From contig CM038467.1 in assembly GCA_021464415.1 (NCBI GenBank), positions 24,336,011 to 24,400,010 on the forward strand: DNA of 64,000 nt, read 5' to 3'. Shown here in pieces: positions 23,034-35,141 of the stretch (the stretch's first letter is position 1; each line of letters starts with the position of its first letter). The notes under the pieces are model-generated. The model did no database searches. It worked only from the letters and a program-made list of their open reading frames with translations, and had not been told where the DNA came from. Both the position numbers and the translations under genes were made by a program. This DNA comes from Lonicera japonica (taxonomy: Eukaryota; Streptophyta; Magnoliopsida; Dipsacales; Caprifoliaceae).

Positions 23034-23057
23034 TTAGAGAGAGAGAGAGAGAGAGAG
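23034..23057. repeat. GA microsatellite in 5' leader region
   Basis: A GA run lies about 130 bp upstream of the RETICULATA-related start codon. On that gene's strand it is a CT-rich leader, common in plant core promoters and 5' UTRs. Confidence 0.75.
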
Positions 23058-23274
23058 GGAGATTAAGGGTGAGGTGTTTGGGGTTTTGATGAAGATGGAG
23101 GGAGTAGGCGACAAACCCAATCCTCTCTCTGAGTCAGTGTTTTGAACAGCTGAGTCGAACCGGGATTTTGCGAGTTTGCTCGGCCTCACCCGGCTTAGTT
23201 TTTAATTTTTAACTTTCACCCTCCTAACTAATCCTAATTTTCATGTATTTGGGCAAATTACAATTATTAAATTT

Positions 23275-23701
23275 AGGTGGCGTTTGATAAAATACTAAAA
23301 ATTGAAATCTGAAACTGAAGATTGAAAACTGAATTGAAGACTAAAAACTGAAACTAAAAAAAGTTGTTTATTTAGTTTTGAAAACTATATGTGAAAAAAT
23401 ATTGTTTATTTAAATATAACACATTTGAAAATTGATATATTTTTTTAGTATGACAATTTTTCCCTTACTAGTTTATTTGAATTACATGATTCTTGGTACC
23501 AAGAGGGTAAAATAAATATTCTACACTCTTTAAAATTAAGTTTTTAGTTTTAAGTGTTGAATTTATCACTTAAAATTTTTGATGAAAATTTTTAATTTTA
23601 AATGGAAAAATTAACTTTTTAGATTTAAGTTTCGATTAACAAACAACTTTGAAACCATTTAAAGTTTTCAGATTTAAGTGGTGCCAACAAACATCCCCTT
23701 A
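23275..23701. mobile_element. Probable MITE with imperfect inverted ends
   Basis: The left end reads GGTGGCGTTTGATAAAAT, and the complement of the right end reads AGGGGATGTTTGTTGGCACC. The interior is AT-rich, with partly palindromic TTAAAATTAAG/AAGT blocks. This 'gtttga/gtttgt' pattern is typical of non-autonomous DNA transposons. Superfamily and target duplication are not certain. Confidence 0.4.
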
Positions 23702-24527
23702 GTATAAACTTAAGAAGTTTTACATCTGCATTTTATTGTAACTTTTAGGTTGTAATTCATGTCACAGATATTATGCATTTTTGCAAAAGTAGCTTGTGGT
23801 TTTAATCATGTAATTTTTTATGCATGGTTATATTGTTAGAATAATATACAGTTTTAAAAGTATATAGTACAACATTTCAAAGCAATAATATATTTTAGTA
23901 AAGAGAATATTGCTTTACTAATATGACTTCTCATTTTTTCTCCCTAATATATTTTTAAGATTCAAAAATCATTACCGTTCTTATACAAATTTATATTTAA
24001 TACAACTAACTATTAGGTTAGATAATTATTATATGTTGAAAATGTATATCAAAGTTAAATTAGAACTCCACATACAAACTTTATTGCATTAATTATGCTT
24101 ACCGCGAGTTATCTCAAACAGTGCAAATTGTTTTTTGTGTTTTCTCAATGACGTATTGTTGTTTTGGTATATTGTCAACGACGTGTGATCGAAATATAGA
24201 CACAACCTTGACAACAAGTTGCTGAAAATGAAATATTAACAATCAAAAAACTCACTTGGTCACAACTTGTTGAATTGTACTCACATATTTAGTAACATGT
24301 TGAATTATTGAATAAATTTCGACGCTAAATAATTGACAATTGTGTTTTGGCTAACTATATCTATTTTTTTTATATTCTTGTTAAATGGATATGATCATTG
24401 TTAATTGTTTTTATGTTACCATAATAAAATCGTTCATCGTAATGCAAGTGTTGATCCATGTCACTTGGTGGATGCGTCAAAAACATTGCTTCATAGATTA
24501 ATCGAAGTGTACATTTTGGCTCTTCGA

Positions 24528-24970
24528 CTAGAAGTCCCCACTCGCATTTATCGCTGGAGTCCATTGTCGGGTAATTTTGTAAAAGTTGATCTTGATGATG
24601 CGGTTTTTGATACGGATAAATTTTTGGGCCTGATTTTCTCGCACGCGTTGCAAAACGAACTCTGATGTTACTTGATGTTCAAATAGCAGAGGCTTATGCG
24701 ATGGTCTAGGCAACTATTGCTACTCTAGAAGCAAGGTATAATTTATTATTACTCTAGAAACTGGGTATAATTTATTATTACTCTAGAAACTAGACATGTT
24801 CTTGTTAATTGTCTGCTTGGAAAGCATCGTTCATTATAGAGATAGTAAAAATGTGGCTCACGCTTTTGTTAAATTTGCTTGTTGTATTGACAATTATGTC
24901 TCTTGGATAGAGGAGGCTTCTAAATTTGCATTACCCCTCTTTCATGCCGATATATCCGTAGTTAATTGAA
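24528..24970 (+). pseudogene. Retroelement RNase H-like (RVT_3 type) remnant
   Basis: Three translated stretches match the plant non-LTR/RVT_3 RNase H pattern: RWSPLSGNFVKVDLDDAVF (24551-24610), IAEAYAMV then ATIATLEAR (about 24684-24738), and YRDSKNVAHAFVKFACC with WIEEASKF and HADISVVN near 24838-24968. They lie in order but in shifted frames separated by stops, so the domain is decayed. No reverse transcriptase core is seen. Confidence 0.6.
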
Positions 24971-27318
24971 TGCTTTTTGATCAGGTTTTTTTTCAAAAAA
25001 ATAAATAAATATATTTTTTAATTTAATTTTTGGGATAACAATATTAAATGCCCTATTTTAAGATTGTGCTAGCATAACTTAAGTTATTATTATATAAGGT
25101 CATGATTTAATATTTTTGATATACTTATTTTAAGTTTTTTAATAAAGAATTTGCTAGTAATGAGAATTAGAATTTTAAATTTAAACAATTAACACTCAAA
25201 AGTAATCATTAGACTATCTTTTATTTTTATTTAATTTTTATATTTAAATTATATACAAGAATTGTACACGTTATATGTATAAGTAATGCAAGTGCTCTAG
25301 TTGTTACTAATTTATCTTGCACTAGGTATTATTCGTACCGAACCATTAAAAAAGTATTAACGGTTACGAAATATTAAGACCTAAAAAAATGAAAATGAAA
25401 CAGGAATTAAACAAATCAAATCCCAACAACATAGCCCCCAGGCCCCACCCCAGTATCTTTCACCCCATTTAGACCTAGGCCCAACTCCAGTTCACGTTGG
25501 AACCTTCTACATATAGCCCAGCCCATTCACGAACCACTGCTTCAACCACCTTATCAAACCCGGACCGTGATCCATATAACAACCCATAAGTCCACTGACT
25601 CGGCGCATATATAACGAAAATATGCCTATTTATTAGTTGTATACATTGAATTAGTGAGATTAAATAGAATAAAGTAAAGAGGTGTGCGTCATTATTAGCA
25701 CCACCTTGAAAGTATGATTATAAAGAAATGTTAAAGAGTCCAAAAAAAAAGTTTTAAAAGTTGTAATTCAAATAAATTTAAAATTATACATTTATATTAA
25801 AATATTGGAGAGAGAAAACAAATTTGCTATTGGGTTATGCTTTAAAATTTTCTCTGGACTATGTATCATTGCTCTCCTCTTTCTTTAAGGTTGGTTTTAT
25901 TTACGCTCCATAAATCTGTCATAAACACTCTCTTTTAAAATTTAACTAAAAATACATTTTAACATCACCTTATTTGTCACAAACACTTTCATCTATTGCC
26001 AAATATTAGGTGAGTGCTTAGCTATACATTCTTCTAATGTAAGTCGAGTTTATGCAAGTACACCCACCTCTCATTAGTTGGGTCTTATTTAGAAAACGCT
26101 CCAGTAATTCATTACTTGATATTATGCAAGTTATTACAAACAAACTATCTCTAAGTAGGGCAAGTGTTTGTATCTGCAATCATCTCTCATTAGACGAGTT
26201 TTAGGGAGTGTTAGTGATTAGAAATTTGTCTTTGAAAGTGTTTATGACAAAAATAATATTTGTAACAAAAATAAGGAGTATAAATAATACCGCCCTTTTT
26301 TAAATCACCTGAATATGTCAACCACTTATATAGAAAAAAAAAATGATAATACTAGTAAGGACGTAATATTTGTTTTAGTTGTTCCACCTAACACTTGAAA
26401 CAAAAAATCTGATTAAACAAATAGTCGTCTTTTTCTGCTACTTCCACGAAATAGAAAATATTCAATGAAATAAGAAAGTGTTTTTTATTTCCCCTCGTTG
26501 GGTGCGTGTGAAACATGACAAAGTTAAGTATCTTCTGTTGTTTATTGTTCCATTTTGGATGTATATGTTGACAAGTCCTAGAAAATAAATCTGAACCATT
26601 ATTTTTCGCACATGAGATTATAAATATGTAAGCGAAAATATATTTTGACACGAGATTATATTGGTCTAACATGTAATTTTGTTTTGAACAATTTGCATCC
26701 GGAGGAATTCGAATATGAAATGTTCCGCTAAATAGATCATCTTTCACAGGAACCTCGTCTAGCCTATAATTCTTGAGAATCTTAAGATGCGTTCGACACA
26801 CGATTAAAAGACTGTATAAAATTGTTTAATTTCATCTTGGTCAGATAAAATATAAATTTACCTTTTTAATTAGGTGAGATTGTTTAATCATCTTCTTGCG
26901 AAATAAGAGGCAAGATAACATTCTAGTATAATATCTACCTTTATCAACATCGAATGTCGGATATGATTGTTTTATTTTATCATATATGTCAAGAGCGATA
27001 AAGTTTGGAGTTTCTCTCCCTTAATTAGATTCTTAATTTATCATATATTTTTGTGTTAAAGACTTTTCTATCTACTAAAGGTTTTCTCCGTGTCCGTATG
27101 ATGGGGAAGTTGTGAGATATTTATACAATAGAGAAAGGACGAAACCTAAAACTACAAAGATCATATTTCTTAACCCGTTGAAGAAACATATTATAAATGT
27201 TCAAGAAACCTTTAACCGGTGAGTAATTCTACATGGACATAAAAAACTGACATATCAATGTGTCCACCATATATTGATTAAAAGAATCATATCACATTTT
27301 ATTCTAACCAATACTTAA
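24971..27318. other. Gene-poor AT-rich stretch
   Basis: No gene, RNA or clear repeat boundary seen. 25395-25560 is locally C-rich (GCCCCCAGGCCCCACCCC) without coding signal. Short open frames, such as the one near 26388-26801 on the minus strand, show no recognisable family. Confidence 0.45.
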
Positions 27319-27331
27319 CCAATAGGAACTT

Positions 27332-27452
27332 TTTTTCTCTCTCTTTAAAAGAAGAGAGGATCAATAGTGTTTCCACACTTCCCCCAAGTGGGACTCGAAC
27401 TCATCCATATATAGGTGGAAACTTACCTACCACTAAGCTATCTCTCGTCCAT
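27332..27452 (-). mobile_element. tRNA-derived SINE with target duplications
   Basis: Minus-strand reading gives GAGATAGCTTAGTGGTAGG (A-box) and GAGTTCGAGTCCC (B-box) at the right spacing, followed by a T/C-rich tail on the plus strand. The flanks are 13-bp duplications with one mismatch: CCAATAGGAACTT at 27319 and CCAATAGGAGCTT at 27453. Structure and flanks together support a genuine SINE insertion. Confidence 0.75.
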
Positions 27453-27899
27453 CCAATAGGAGCTTAAAATTATTGGATGGTCCTTAAGGAGTTGGCAAAT
27501 TATTTTGAAAATAAAATTATTATGCGGGTGACATAATTAGAATTAAAAAAAAAAATCCCTCCCAAGATGCTAATACCACATTAAATGTGGTACTAATGAC
27601 TAATCCCTACTTGCGGAATTGAGTATGCCACTAACCACAAAAGAATTTGCATATGCTAGAAATTGAACATGGGATAACCTGTTAAATAAATCGATCTTCT
27701 CATAAACTTGATAAACAATACCTATTTAACGTATATATAATATTGCACAAAATTCATCCCATTTCATTTTTAAAGAAGACCGGTGCTTGTTGGCTTTGCC
27801 GGAGGGGTGGTGGTGTTGGGATGAAGGGTGTGGTGAGACTCGAGATACTGGGTAAATAAATAAATAAATAAACACTTTATTTTATTTGTGTCAAATTAT

Positions 27900-27998
27900 A
27901 CCGGTTGTGTTGCCCAAGTGGTAAGATGGGTTAATTTATAACCAAGAGAAGAGGAGAAGGGTTCAATTGAACCATGTGTGAATTTTGAGAAAAAAAAA
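27900..27998 (+). mobile_element. Short tRNA-derived SINE, exact 12-bp target duplication
   Basis: The 99-bp body starts ACCGGTTGTGTTGCCCAAG (A-box-like GTTGCCCAAGTGGTAAG), has a B-box-like GGTTCAATTGAACC, and ends in an A-run. It is flanked by perfect copies of GTGTCAAATTAT at 27888-27899 and 27999-28010. Confidence 0.75.
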
Positions 27999-28501
27999 GT
28001 GTCAAATTATTCTCTGCAGCTAAATGCACTTTTTTGGTGAAATGTTTATTTTATAAATTGATATATGATTTAAAATAAACAATTATGTCTGACCTTCACA
28101 CTTTTTATCAATACATTAGATTTAACGTAAACGAAAAAACAAACTAGGTGATGTTTGTTTTCTTGCTTGAATCTAAATGTTGATTTTGAAGATTAAAAAT
28201 TAGTTATAAAAATTAAATTTGAAAAACATGTTTCTTTTTGAATGTCATATCTAAATGGATGTTATTTGTATAATATATTACATTTAAACTAAATGCTAAT
28301 GAATGTTATTTTGACAGTTCCACCGTTGTCTTCTTGTTTTATACAATATAACAGAAGAGAATCACTAAGAAAATCACTTTTCTATGAAAGGTCCATTATA
28401 AAGTCTTTTAATTTTTAACTCAATAAGAACTTTTTATTTTCAAAACTAATGATAAGGAAAAATTCAATATTAATTAAAATAAGATTTTACGATTATACCC
28501 A

Positions 28502-29874
28502 CAGTATATATCAGGTAAGGACCAATCCTTACGGATTGGCCTTACCATTTAAAAACACAGAACTTTTTCATTCATTCTTTACTTGTTGCCAAACAGATGC
28601 CTTAATAAAAATAGAACAAAAGCTCTTTCCCCGTTCATTATTTGCTCTCAGAATCTCTCTTATCCCTTGCACCTCCACCCCGTCCATCTCTCTCTCACGT
28701 CACCCGCCGTTCACCACTCTCTCACTCCACCCACCATCCACCACTCTCACTCCATTGTGCACCTCCGTCCACCGACTCTCTCTCTCTCTCCTGCTCGCAA
28801 GCTCATAGAGTCTCTCCCTCACCAGCTCGTATCCATTCTACGAGCCGGGTAACTGAGATATGGAGAGAATCTCTGGCTCGCAAACTTGTGGAGTCACTCC
28901 ATCACCAGCTCGCAGCCATTTTATGAGTTGCATAACTTAGATATGGAGATAATAACATAACTATGATATCCGACCACTTCTGATGTATATTCATATGTAC
29001 CATTAGCTTTATTACAACAAATGCCTTTTTCTTTTACTTAATTTGATTGATTTTGTTTGCAAAATTTGGTTTGACCAATGGATTGATTTAATTAACTATA
29101 TAAGTTACAATTGTTTGCTCTGTTGCTAGTACACTATAATCATTATGCCTATAATTAAAAGGACGACCGCCTTTGCATCAATTTTTCACTATTCTTTAGT
29201 TTTTTCACAAAAAAAACAGAGCATCTAAAAGAAAGACAAGGCAAATATGGTCCCAATCCTACAAATTTCATTATTGAAACAACAATTGAATTGAAGCAGG
29301 CAAGAATACAAACACCTCAAATTAAGCACACTAACAACAAAACACTCGGAAAAAAAATTGTGCCAATAACAAAACACCCAGAGAACAGAATAAGCAAAAC
29401 ACTCAGAAAAAAGAACAAGTACTTCAATTCCTGTTGAGAAGCTTGAAGTAAAACGTGGCACCATCCTATGCAAGTCCAATCTTGTTGCCTTTTTTAAGGC
29501 CCTTCCTAGTAACGAAATTCTTCTTCCAGTTGCTGGTGAGCACGGAATATTTAGTATTAGCCCACTTGAGAAGGAGACAATCGACTCCATGAGCTACATA
29601 ACTGAGATATAGAGAGGGAAAGAAAGCCGGTGGACGGAGGTACACGGTGGAATGTGAGAGTGGTGAACGGTGGGTGTCGTGAGAGAGATGGATGGGGAGG
29701 AGGTGCAGGGGATGAAAGATATGCTGAGAGCAAATAATGAAGGGGAAAAGAGCTTTTGTTCTGTTTTTATTAAGGCAGCTGTTTGGCAACAAGTAAAGTG
29801 GGAGTAAAAAAGTTTTGTGTTTTTAAATGGTAAAGCCAATTCGTAAAGATTGGTCCTTTCCTGATATATACTGT
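28502..29874. mobile_element. 1.4-kb foldback element with ~270-bp inverted arms
   Basis: The left arm (28502 to about 28775) and right arm (about 29605-29874) are inverted copies. Both read CAGTATATATCAGG..AAGGACCAATC, then TACTTGTTGCCAAACAG, ATTATTTGCTCTCAG and CACCTCCGTCCACCG on opposite strands, with scattered mismatches. The roughly 830-bp middle includes a partial tandem duplication near 28815-28945 (CCAGCTCGtATCCATT../CCAGCTCGcAGCCATT..) and a B3-like coding fragment next to the right arm. Long inverted arms around a captured gene piece suggest a Mutator-like or foldback transposon. No transposase and no clear target duplication is visible. Confidence 0.65.
29419..29583 (-). pseudogene. 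B3 DNA-binding-domain-like fragment inside foldback element
   Basis: The minus-strand translation reads LLKWANTKYSVLTSNWKKNF, then VTRKGLKKGNKIGLA, a stop, then DGATFYFKLLN. This follows the plant B3 pattern W-x3-...YVLTSGW-x2-FV-x3-GLK-x-GD-x-I-x-x-x-F. Only the C-terminal half of a B3 domain is present and it is interrupted by TAG, so it is a captured, non-functional piece. The assignment rests on pattern matching only. Confidence 0.5.
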
Positions 29875-31595
29875 ATATGCGTACATATATATTATAGAAC
29901 ATTATATTATTATATAATTTCATGTAATTGTGATACATATAATTTTGTTCAAATATGTGGTAAATAAAATTTTGTCTATATATAATTATGTTCATCTATA
30001 TAAAATTTCAACTATTTTCGTTGCGAAAAAAATTATGTGTGTGTAAATATATAATTTCATTTATATATGTATATTATTGTATAACATTATATTATTTCTA
30101 TCTTCGTTATTCTTCTTCTTTTTTAAAAAAACAAATATATTTGTCAGGTATACCCGCGGGGACCTATTATCTGACAGGGACTGGGATTACCTGATACCTT
30201 GAATCGAGGATGGAGGTGGGGATAAGGATGATTTTTAGTAGTGGGGGCGAGAATGGAAATTATAAACCCGACCCGAACCCGACTCGTTGCTATCCCTAGC
30301 ATAATATATATGGCTTTACGTGCTAGTGGCATTTACATAATTAAATGAAATTTAAGAAAGACATAATACTATAATTTATTAAAGCACTCTCAGTGAAGCC
30401 AGTAAATCTTATCCACATATTTGTAAATATGATACTAAGTTTCTTAAGAGGCTATAATGAACATAGTATAAAAAATGGCCTTATAAATGTGCTAAATCTG
30501 TATGAAATATTTGCTTAAAAAAAAAGACTTCATAAGGGTGTGCTACACCCGTCTGATTTAAAAAAAATAAAAATTAAAGGGCTTCATATGCTTGTGCTTC
30601 ACTAGTATGACTCATACAAGTGTGACTCACCTTATTTTATTTTTTATTTTTTTTATGTTTTGTTCTAATAAATTAAGGACACTTGTATGAGTAAAATTTA
30701 AGCGTATGGTAAGTTTGGTCGCTCTCTACTATACACAGCTAAGTTTGCCAATTTTGTTTCTTCTACTGTATAGCATACTTGCTGTGGATGCTCTTGTAGC
30801 CATATTACAAATATACATTAATCGAGTTGTAATATGTCTTTATATCAATATACACTTGAAAATCAAACTGATGCTTAAAATTTATAATTTCTATGTTAGT
30901 GTATCATATATTTTCGGACATTCATTTGAAAAAGGAATCAAAAGCTTTGAACATTTAGAGTATGGTAGGGTTCTAGATAGAGATTTTTTTTTAAGTTTAG
31001 AAACTGTATACAATGGTAACATATAATATTCAATTACCTTACATAATAGAAGTTGCACACTTCTCCAACAAATTTATGATTGGTCGAAAGCCAATAAAAA
31101 AATTGAGGACTTTATATATAAATATAAAAAACTAAGGTATACTCGTGTTATCCGGCACGTTAAAATAAATAAAATTTGGTAATGGGGTAAAAAAAATAAC
31201 GTGTGACCAATTTAAATCGGCAAACTTTAATAAGTCTATATTGAATAACTGAAACACATGTTCAATCTTCATATTAAAAAATAAATATGATTGGACCACC
31301 TTGTTTTAATTTTTCTAGAGGCACTTTTATTTATATTTTTTGATCTTATTCTAATCGTAATAAAATACTTTTTTAACAAATTAATCTCAACGTCAGTTAT
31401 GAAAATAATCCAATTATGTTGATCAATAATCCAATTGGATTGATGTAAAGTTAACACACATATTGAGATGACCAATAATATACAAACATATAGTCATGAT
31501 GGATCTTGTTTAGTTGATAATGATTAGTAGATTTTTAAATATATAAATTTTGTTAAAATTCAAATTTTTTTATTTAAAGTTATGGCATTTAAATT

Positions 31596-31925
31596 ACAAA
31601 CAAAATTGTTAGTGTGTAAGAGTTTATTGTGTGTATATTATTACTGTAAGTGTTTTATCATTGATTTGACATGTTGATGTGTGTATAAAACTCATTTAAT
31701 TGTGTACAACCGAGGCATACCATAACATGTGTAGCTTTAGCCATTAGATTCTTATAGTTTTTAAGAAAAAAATTAGTCAAAAATGATGTTTTATAATATT
31801 ACAAAATTATTAGTGTGTAAGAGTTTATTGTGTGTATATTGTTAGTGTAAGTGTTTTAATTTTGATTTAACATCTTAATGTGTGTATAAAACTCATCCAA
31901 TGGTTTACAACCAAAGCATACCATA
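31596..31925. repeat. Direct repeat, two ~125-bp copies
   Basis: Copies at about 31596-31722 and 31805-31925 share TTAGTGTGTAAGAGTTTATT, GTGTGTATAAAACTCAT and CATACCATAA, separated by about 80 bp of different sequence. Divergence is visible, so the duplication is not recent. Confidence 0.7.
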
Positions 31926-31977
31926 AAACTCATATAATGGATTCTTATACCATAAAACTCATATAATGGATTCTTAT
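31920..31977. repeat. Perfect 29-bp tandem duplication
   Basis: Two identical 29-bp units lie head to tail (31920-31948 and 31949-31977). Each contains CATAAAACTCATATAATGG. The first unit overlaps the end of the larger repeat. Confidence 0.85.
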
Positions 31978-32089
31978 ATATGAGGTTAGATTGCCATTGG
32001 AACATATATTATATTGCTATTGTTGCATTTATATTTCGGTCATTAGATCTTGAAACTGTTGGAACCTGGGATGTAGACATCACTAGAAA

Positions 32090-33410
32090 ATTAATTTTAT
32101 GTGATGAAAAAACATCTCTTTAATTGGATATATTTTATGCATTCAACCGGATTAAATATAATTGTTAAAACACGTTGGTGTTTGAGGAATTACCCTTGTA
32201 GCGTGCTTCACAATAATTCCTATCTTTTATGTTATTGAATCTTCCAAAGCTTCAAGCCCTCAAGTTTTCCCTAGTGTTCTTCAAGAGCAACTATACTAGT
32301 GTGTGGCCACTTCTCTAGATCTAGGTTACACTAGGGATATGATTTTTTTGTAAGGAGAAAACACACAGTACACACTTTTGTGCGTGTCCCGCCTATATGC
32401 TTGCTAGGGTAAAAAAAAAAAGTCTTATAAGACTATTTATAACCTATACGTACTCCAAAACCTTACCAACCCTAGTACCATAACCCATGCCCATTTCTAT
32501 ATAGCCTAAATAAGGTAATAAGCATGTATAGCTTTATAATAGTGAAGCCACTGAGGGGACCTGATCGCACCCAATTAAACTAAGCTCCAATAAATTAATT
32601 TTGACTCGGTTAACTCTTGATCAGTTGAAATAATTTATTAATCACGTTTTATTCCACAAAAAGAACGAGATTGCACTCTTAGTCTAATTGAAATTAATGA
32701 AGCAATAATTAATAATTATATCATTTGACCTATCGTTCCTACATGTTACCCCCGTTAATCAATTCGAATATTCGGAACAAGTATAATTGACCAAAAGCCC
32801 TTTTCCGAATATTCACTAATCCTCAACTCTCATCTTCTATCTGACAGTTCAATGTGATCATATCACATTATTGAATTCGACGACAATCATTGTCGAATTA
32901 ATAAGCTCAGATTAAAATGTCCACTAGAAGAATCAGTGAGGTCATGATCATATCTAAAAGTTAACGGATTTCATATTACGAATATATATATATGTTCCTC
33001 ATTAGTTCACTTTAATTCCCAAAGTATTGAGATATTGATCAGCAATTTGATCTCTCCCATTGATACCTTAAAGAACTTCAAGCTAGTAATCAAAATCCAT
33101 TATCCGCTCAAGATTAAGGTCCCGTGTACGATAGTCAAGTGAAATTAAATTTGAGTGATCAATGTCACAAATTAATCTCACTTGGTCCCGTCCAATACAT
33201 TCCAAATGTACTCTCAATTTTATTACCAGGGTCAAAGATATACTTTAATAAAATCGAGACGATCTTATCAAAGCAAATTGTCCATATTTATTTACTAATC
33301 GTGAACAATTATGTGTTTAACAACTTAAACACTCAATTTGTAATATCAAATATTCAAATCAATCCATGGACAAATTCAAGCTCAAAACAACATAATTAAT
33401 TTATCAATCA
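32090..33410. mobile_element. Possible non-coding LTR-retroelement remnant
   Basis: About 1.3 kb with a style unlike its surroundings: CTAGTGTGTGGCCACTTCTC, CCCGTTAATCAATTCGAATA and CTCACTTGGTCCCGTCC. It resembles LTR or leader sequence of plant retroelements as I remember them. No LTR pair, primer site or coding domain is visible, so this is a low-confidence call. Confidence 0.25.
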
Positions 33411-34323
33411 ATAGACCAATAAATAATTATTTCAAAAAACTACACGAATATAAATAAATTTACTCGACGGACAAATACAACGTATATGACATAATAGAAA
33501 GATGTTTGGAGTTAGGTAGAGAAATGAGAATGAGAGTTTTGAAATATAATACAAGTTCATCGTTCAAAAATTTAAATAATCTAAATGACTTTATAATGAT
33601 ACATTAAGAATATATGATAACCTATTTGTCAAAACAAAAAAGCAAAAAAAAAACCAAAATGACCTAATAATGATACAGTAAGAATATATGATAACCTATA
33701 TCCAAATGTAGCTGACATAATTAATTGAGAGAATGTATGAAATATCTGCATTCAGCAGTTAGGAGCAACAAAGTCATTTAACATGAAAATATATAAATTA
33801 ATTTGAAATATAAACTAATTTTTCAAAATGGGATAAATACTAAACAAGTGATCTAAATGCTAATTACTGGGCTAAGTCCTAATTTACCAAACGTAATTGG
33901 TCTAAGTATAAGATTCCTCAAAATCTTGAGTTATATTGTAATTTATTAAACTCTTAATTTAAAATCATAAAAATAGAACTATTAATTTGGGAACGAAAAT
34001 ATATGATTGCACAAGTTCTGATTTTGAGGCGCAGTGGCGCACACAGAAAAGAAAACAAATCTGGATTTGGGCTGTTAAGCAAACGGTCGAAAATTTCAAA
34101 ATAGTTCAAAAACAAAGCGGGTCCAAATTTAGATGCACAGAGCTTAAACTCAGAAAAAAAATCATATAAAAAATTTATAAGAATCAGAGGTGGGCCCATA
34201 CACACACACACACTCTCTCTCCTCTTTTGAAATTTGAATAGCCTCCAAACCCATGATTCCATGCGCGGGTTCTCTACTCTCTCTCTAAAACGAGCATTTT
34301 TCTCTCTCTCTAAACCCACCCAT

Positions 34324-34329
34324 TATATA
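34324..34329 (+). promoter_or_regulatory. Putative TATA box of F-box gene
   Basis: TATATA within ATTATATACACTG sits after a CT/CA-rich stretch (34199-34320) and about 810 bp before the F-box start codon. A splice acceptor (TCCTCAG, ending at 35138) three bases before the ATG implies that a 5' UTR intron bridges the gap. Confidence 0.45.
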
Positions 34330-35141
34330 CACTGACTTGAAAAAGAGACCCTTTTGTGTTTTCGCATTGAACAGTGGAATTGAAGCTCAAATCTTTAATA
34401 TCTCATCTAATCTTCTTCATCTAAGACTATATTATCAGACTTTGATTGTTTGTAAGCTACCCTTATCTTTTACAATCAGGCACTCACTATTTCTATTCAA
34501 TTGCATTTTTTTTCTTCATTTTTCTGTCATTTATCTGAAAGATTGATTGAATTCACTATCTGTTTAGGCATAGAGAGAATTATAGACCTATTTATACATT
34601 GCATTTATCTGGGTTTATGTGCAAGTCCAATTTTATCATATGGATCTGAATTTTGTGCTAGTTGGGTTCATTTCATTTCTATATAGGACATTGTTAGATT
34701 AGTGCAAAGTCGAAAGCTCCCCTTTATTAGGACTCTTTTATAGGGATTAGTACTTTACTATTCTGGTAAATTTTTCTCTTTGGTCATGAATTTCATGAAT
34801 TTTGCTAATGTGTTAAATTTGAGGGGATGATTAAAACATGAACATATGTATCTTTACCAGTTTAAATCAGATATTTATCAGTGTTAGTTCTTGTAAGTTT
34901 AAGATTGGTAATAACCACAAAAATTTGGGAGAAAGCAACCTGTTCTCTTTTGAATTGATAAGTAGGACTATTGGTTAGTGTAGGTACTTTTGCTGAAGTT
35001 GCAAACTTGTTTACTTGTGGAATGACAATGATTGATTATGTAGTTTCAGCCTGATGCCATTGTCCAATATGTTCATGTATGTTGATTTCCACTGCAATTT
35101 CTACTACTGACCACAACCTGTTTGACAAATGTCCTCAGTGA

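Larger units (their letters stand above)
29885..34200. other. Gene-poor AT-rich stretch with decayed repeats
   Basis: No gene is supported. 30143-30300 is a GC-richer repeat-like patch (TACCCGCGGGGACC ... CGACCCGAACCCGACTCG). 30379-30802 may be a MITE (AGCACTCTCAGTGAAGCC at one end, complement of AGAGCATCCACAGCAAG at the other). Tandem repeats lie at 31596-31977. 32090-33400 looks like a non-coding LTR-retroelement remnant. The 30706-31026 open frame has no family signature. Confidence 0.4.

Noticed and set aside
30706..31026. 106-codon hydrophobic plus frame
   Set aside because: AT-rich, hydrophobic by composition, no motif, in transposon-like surroundings.
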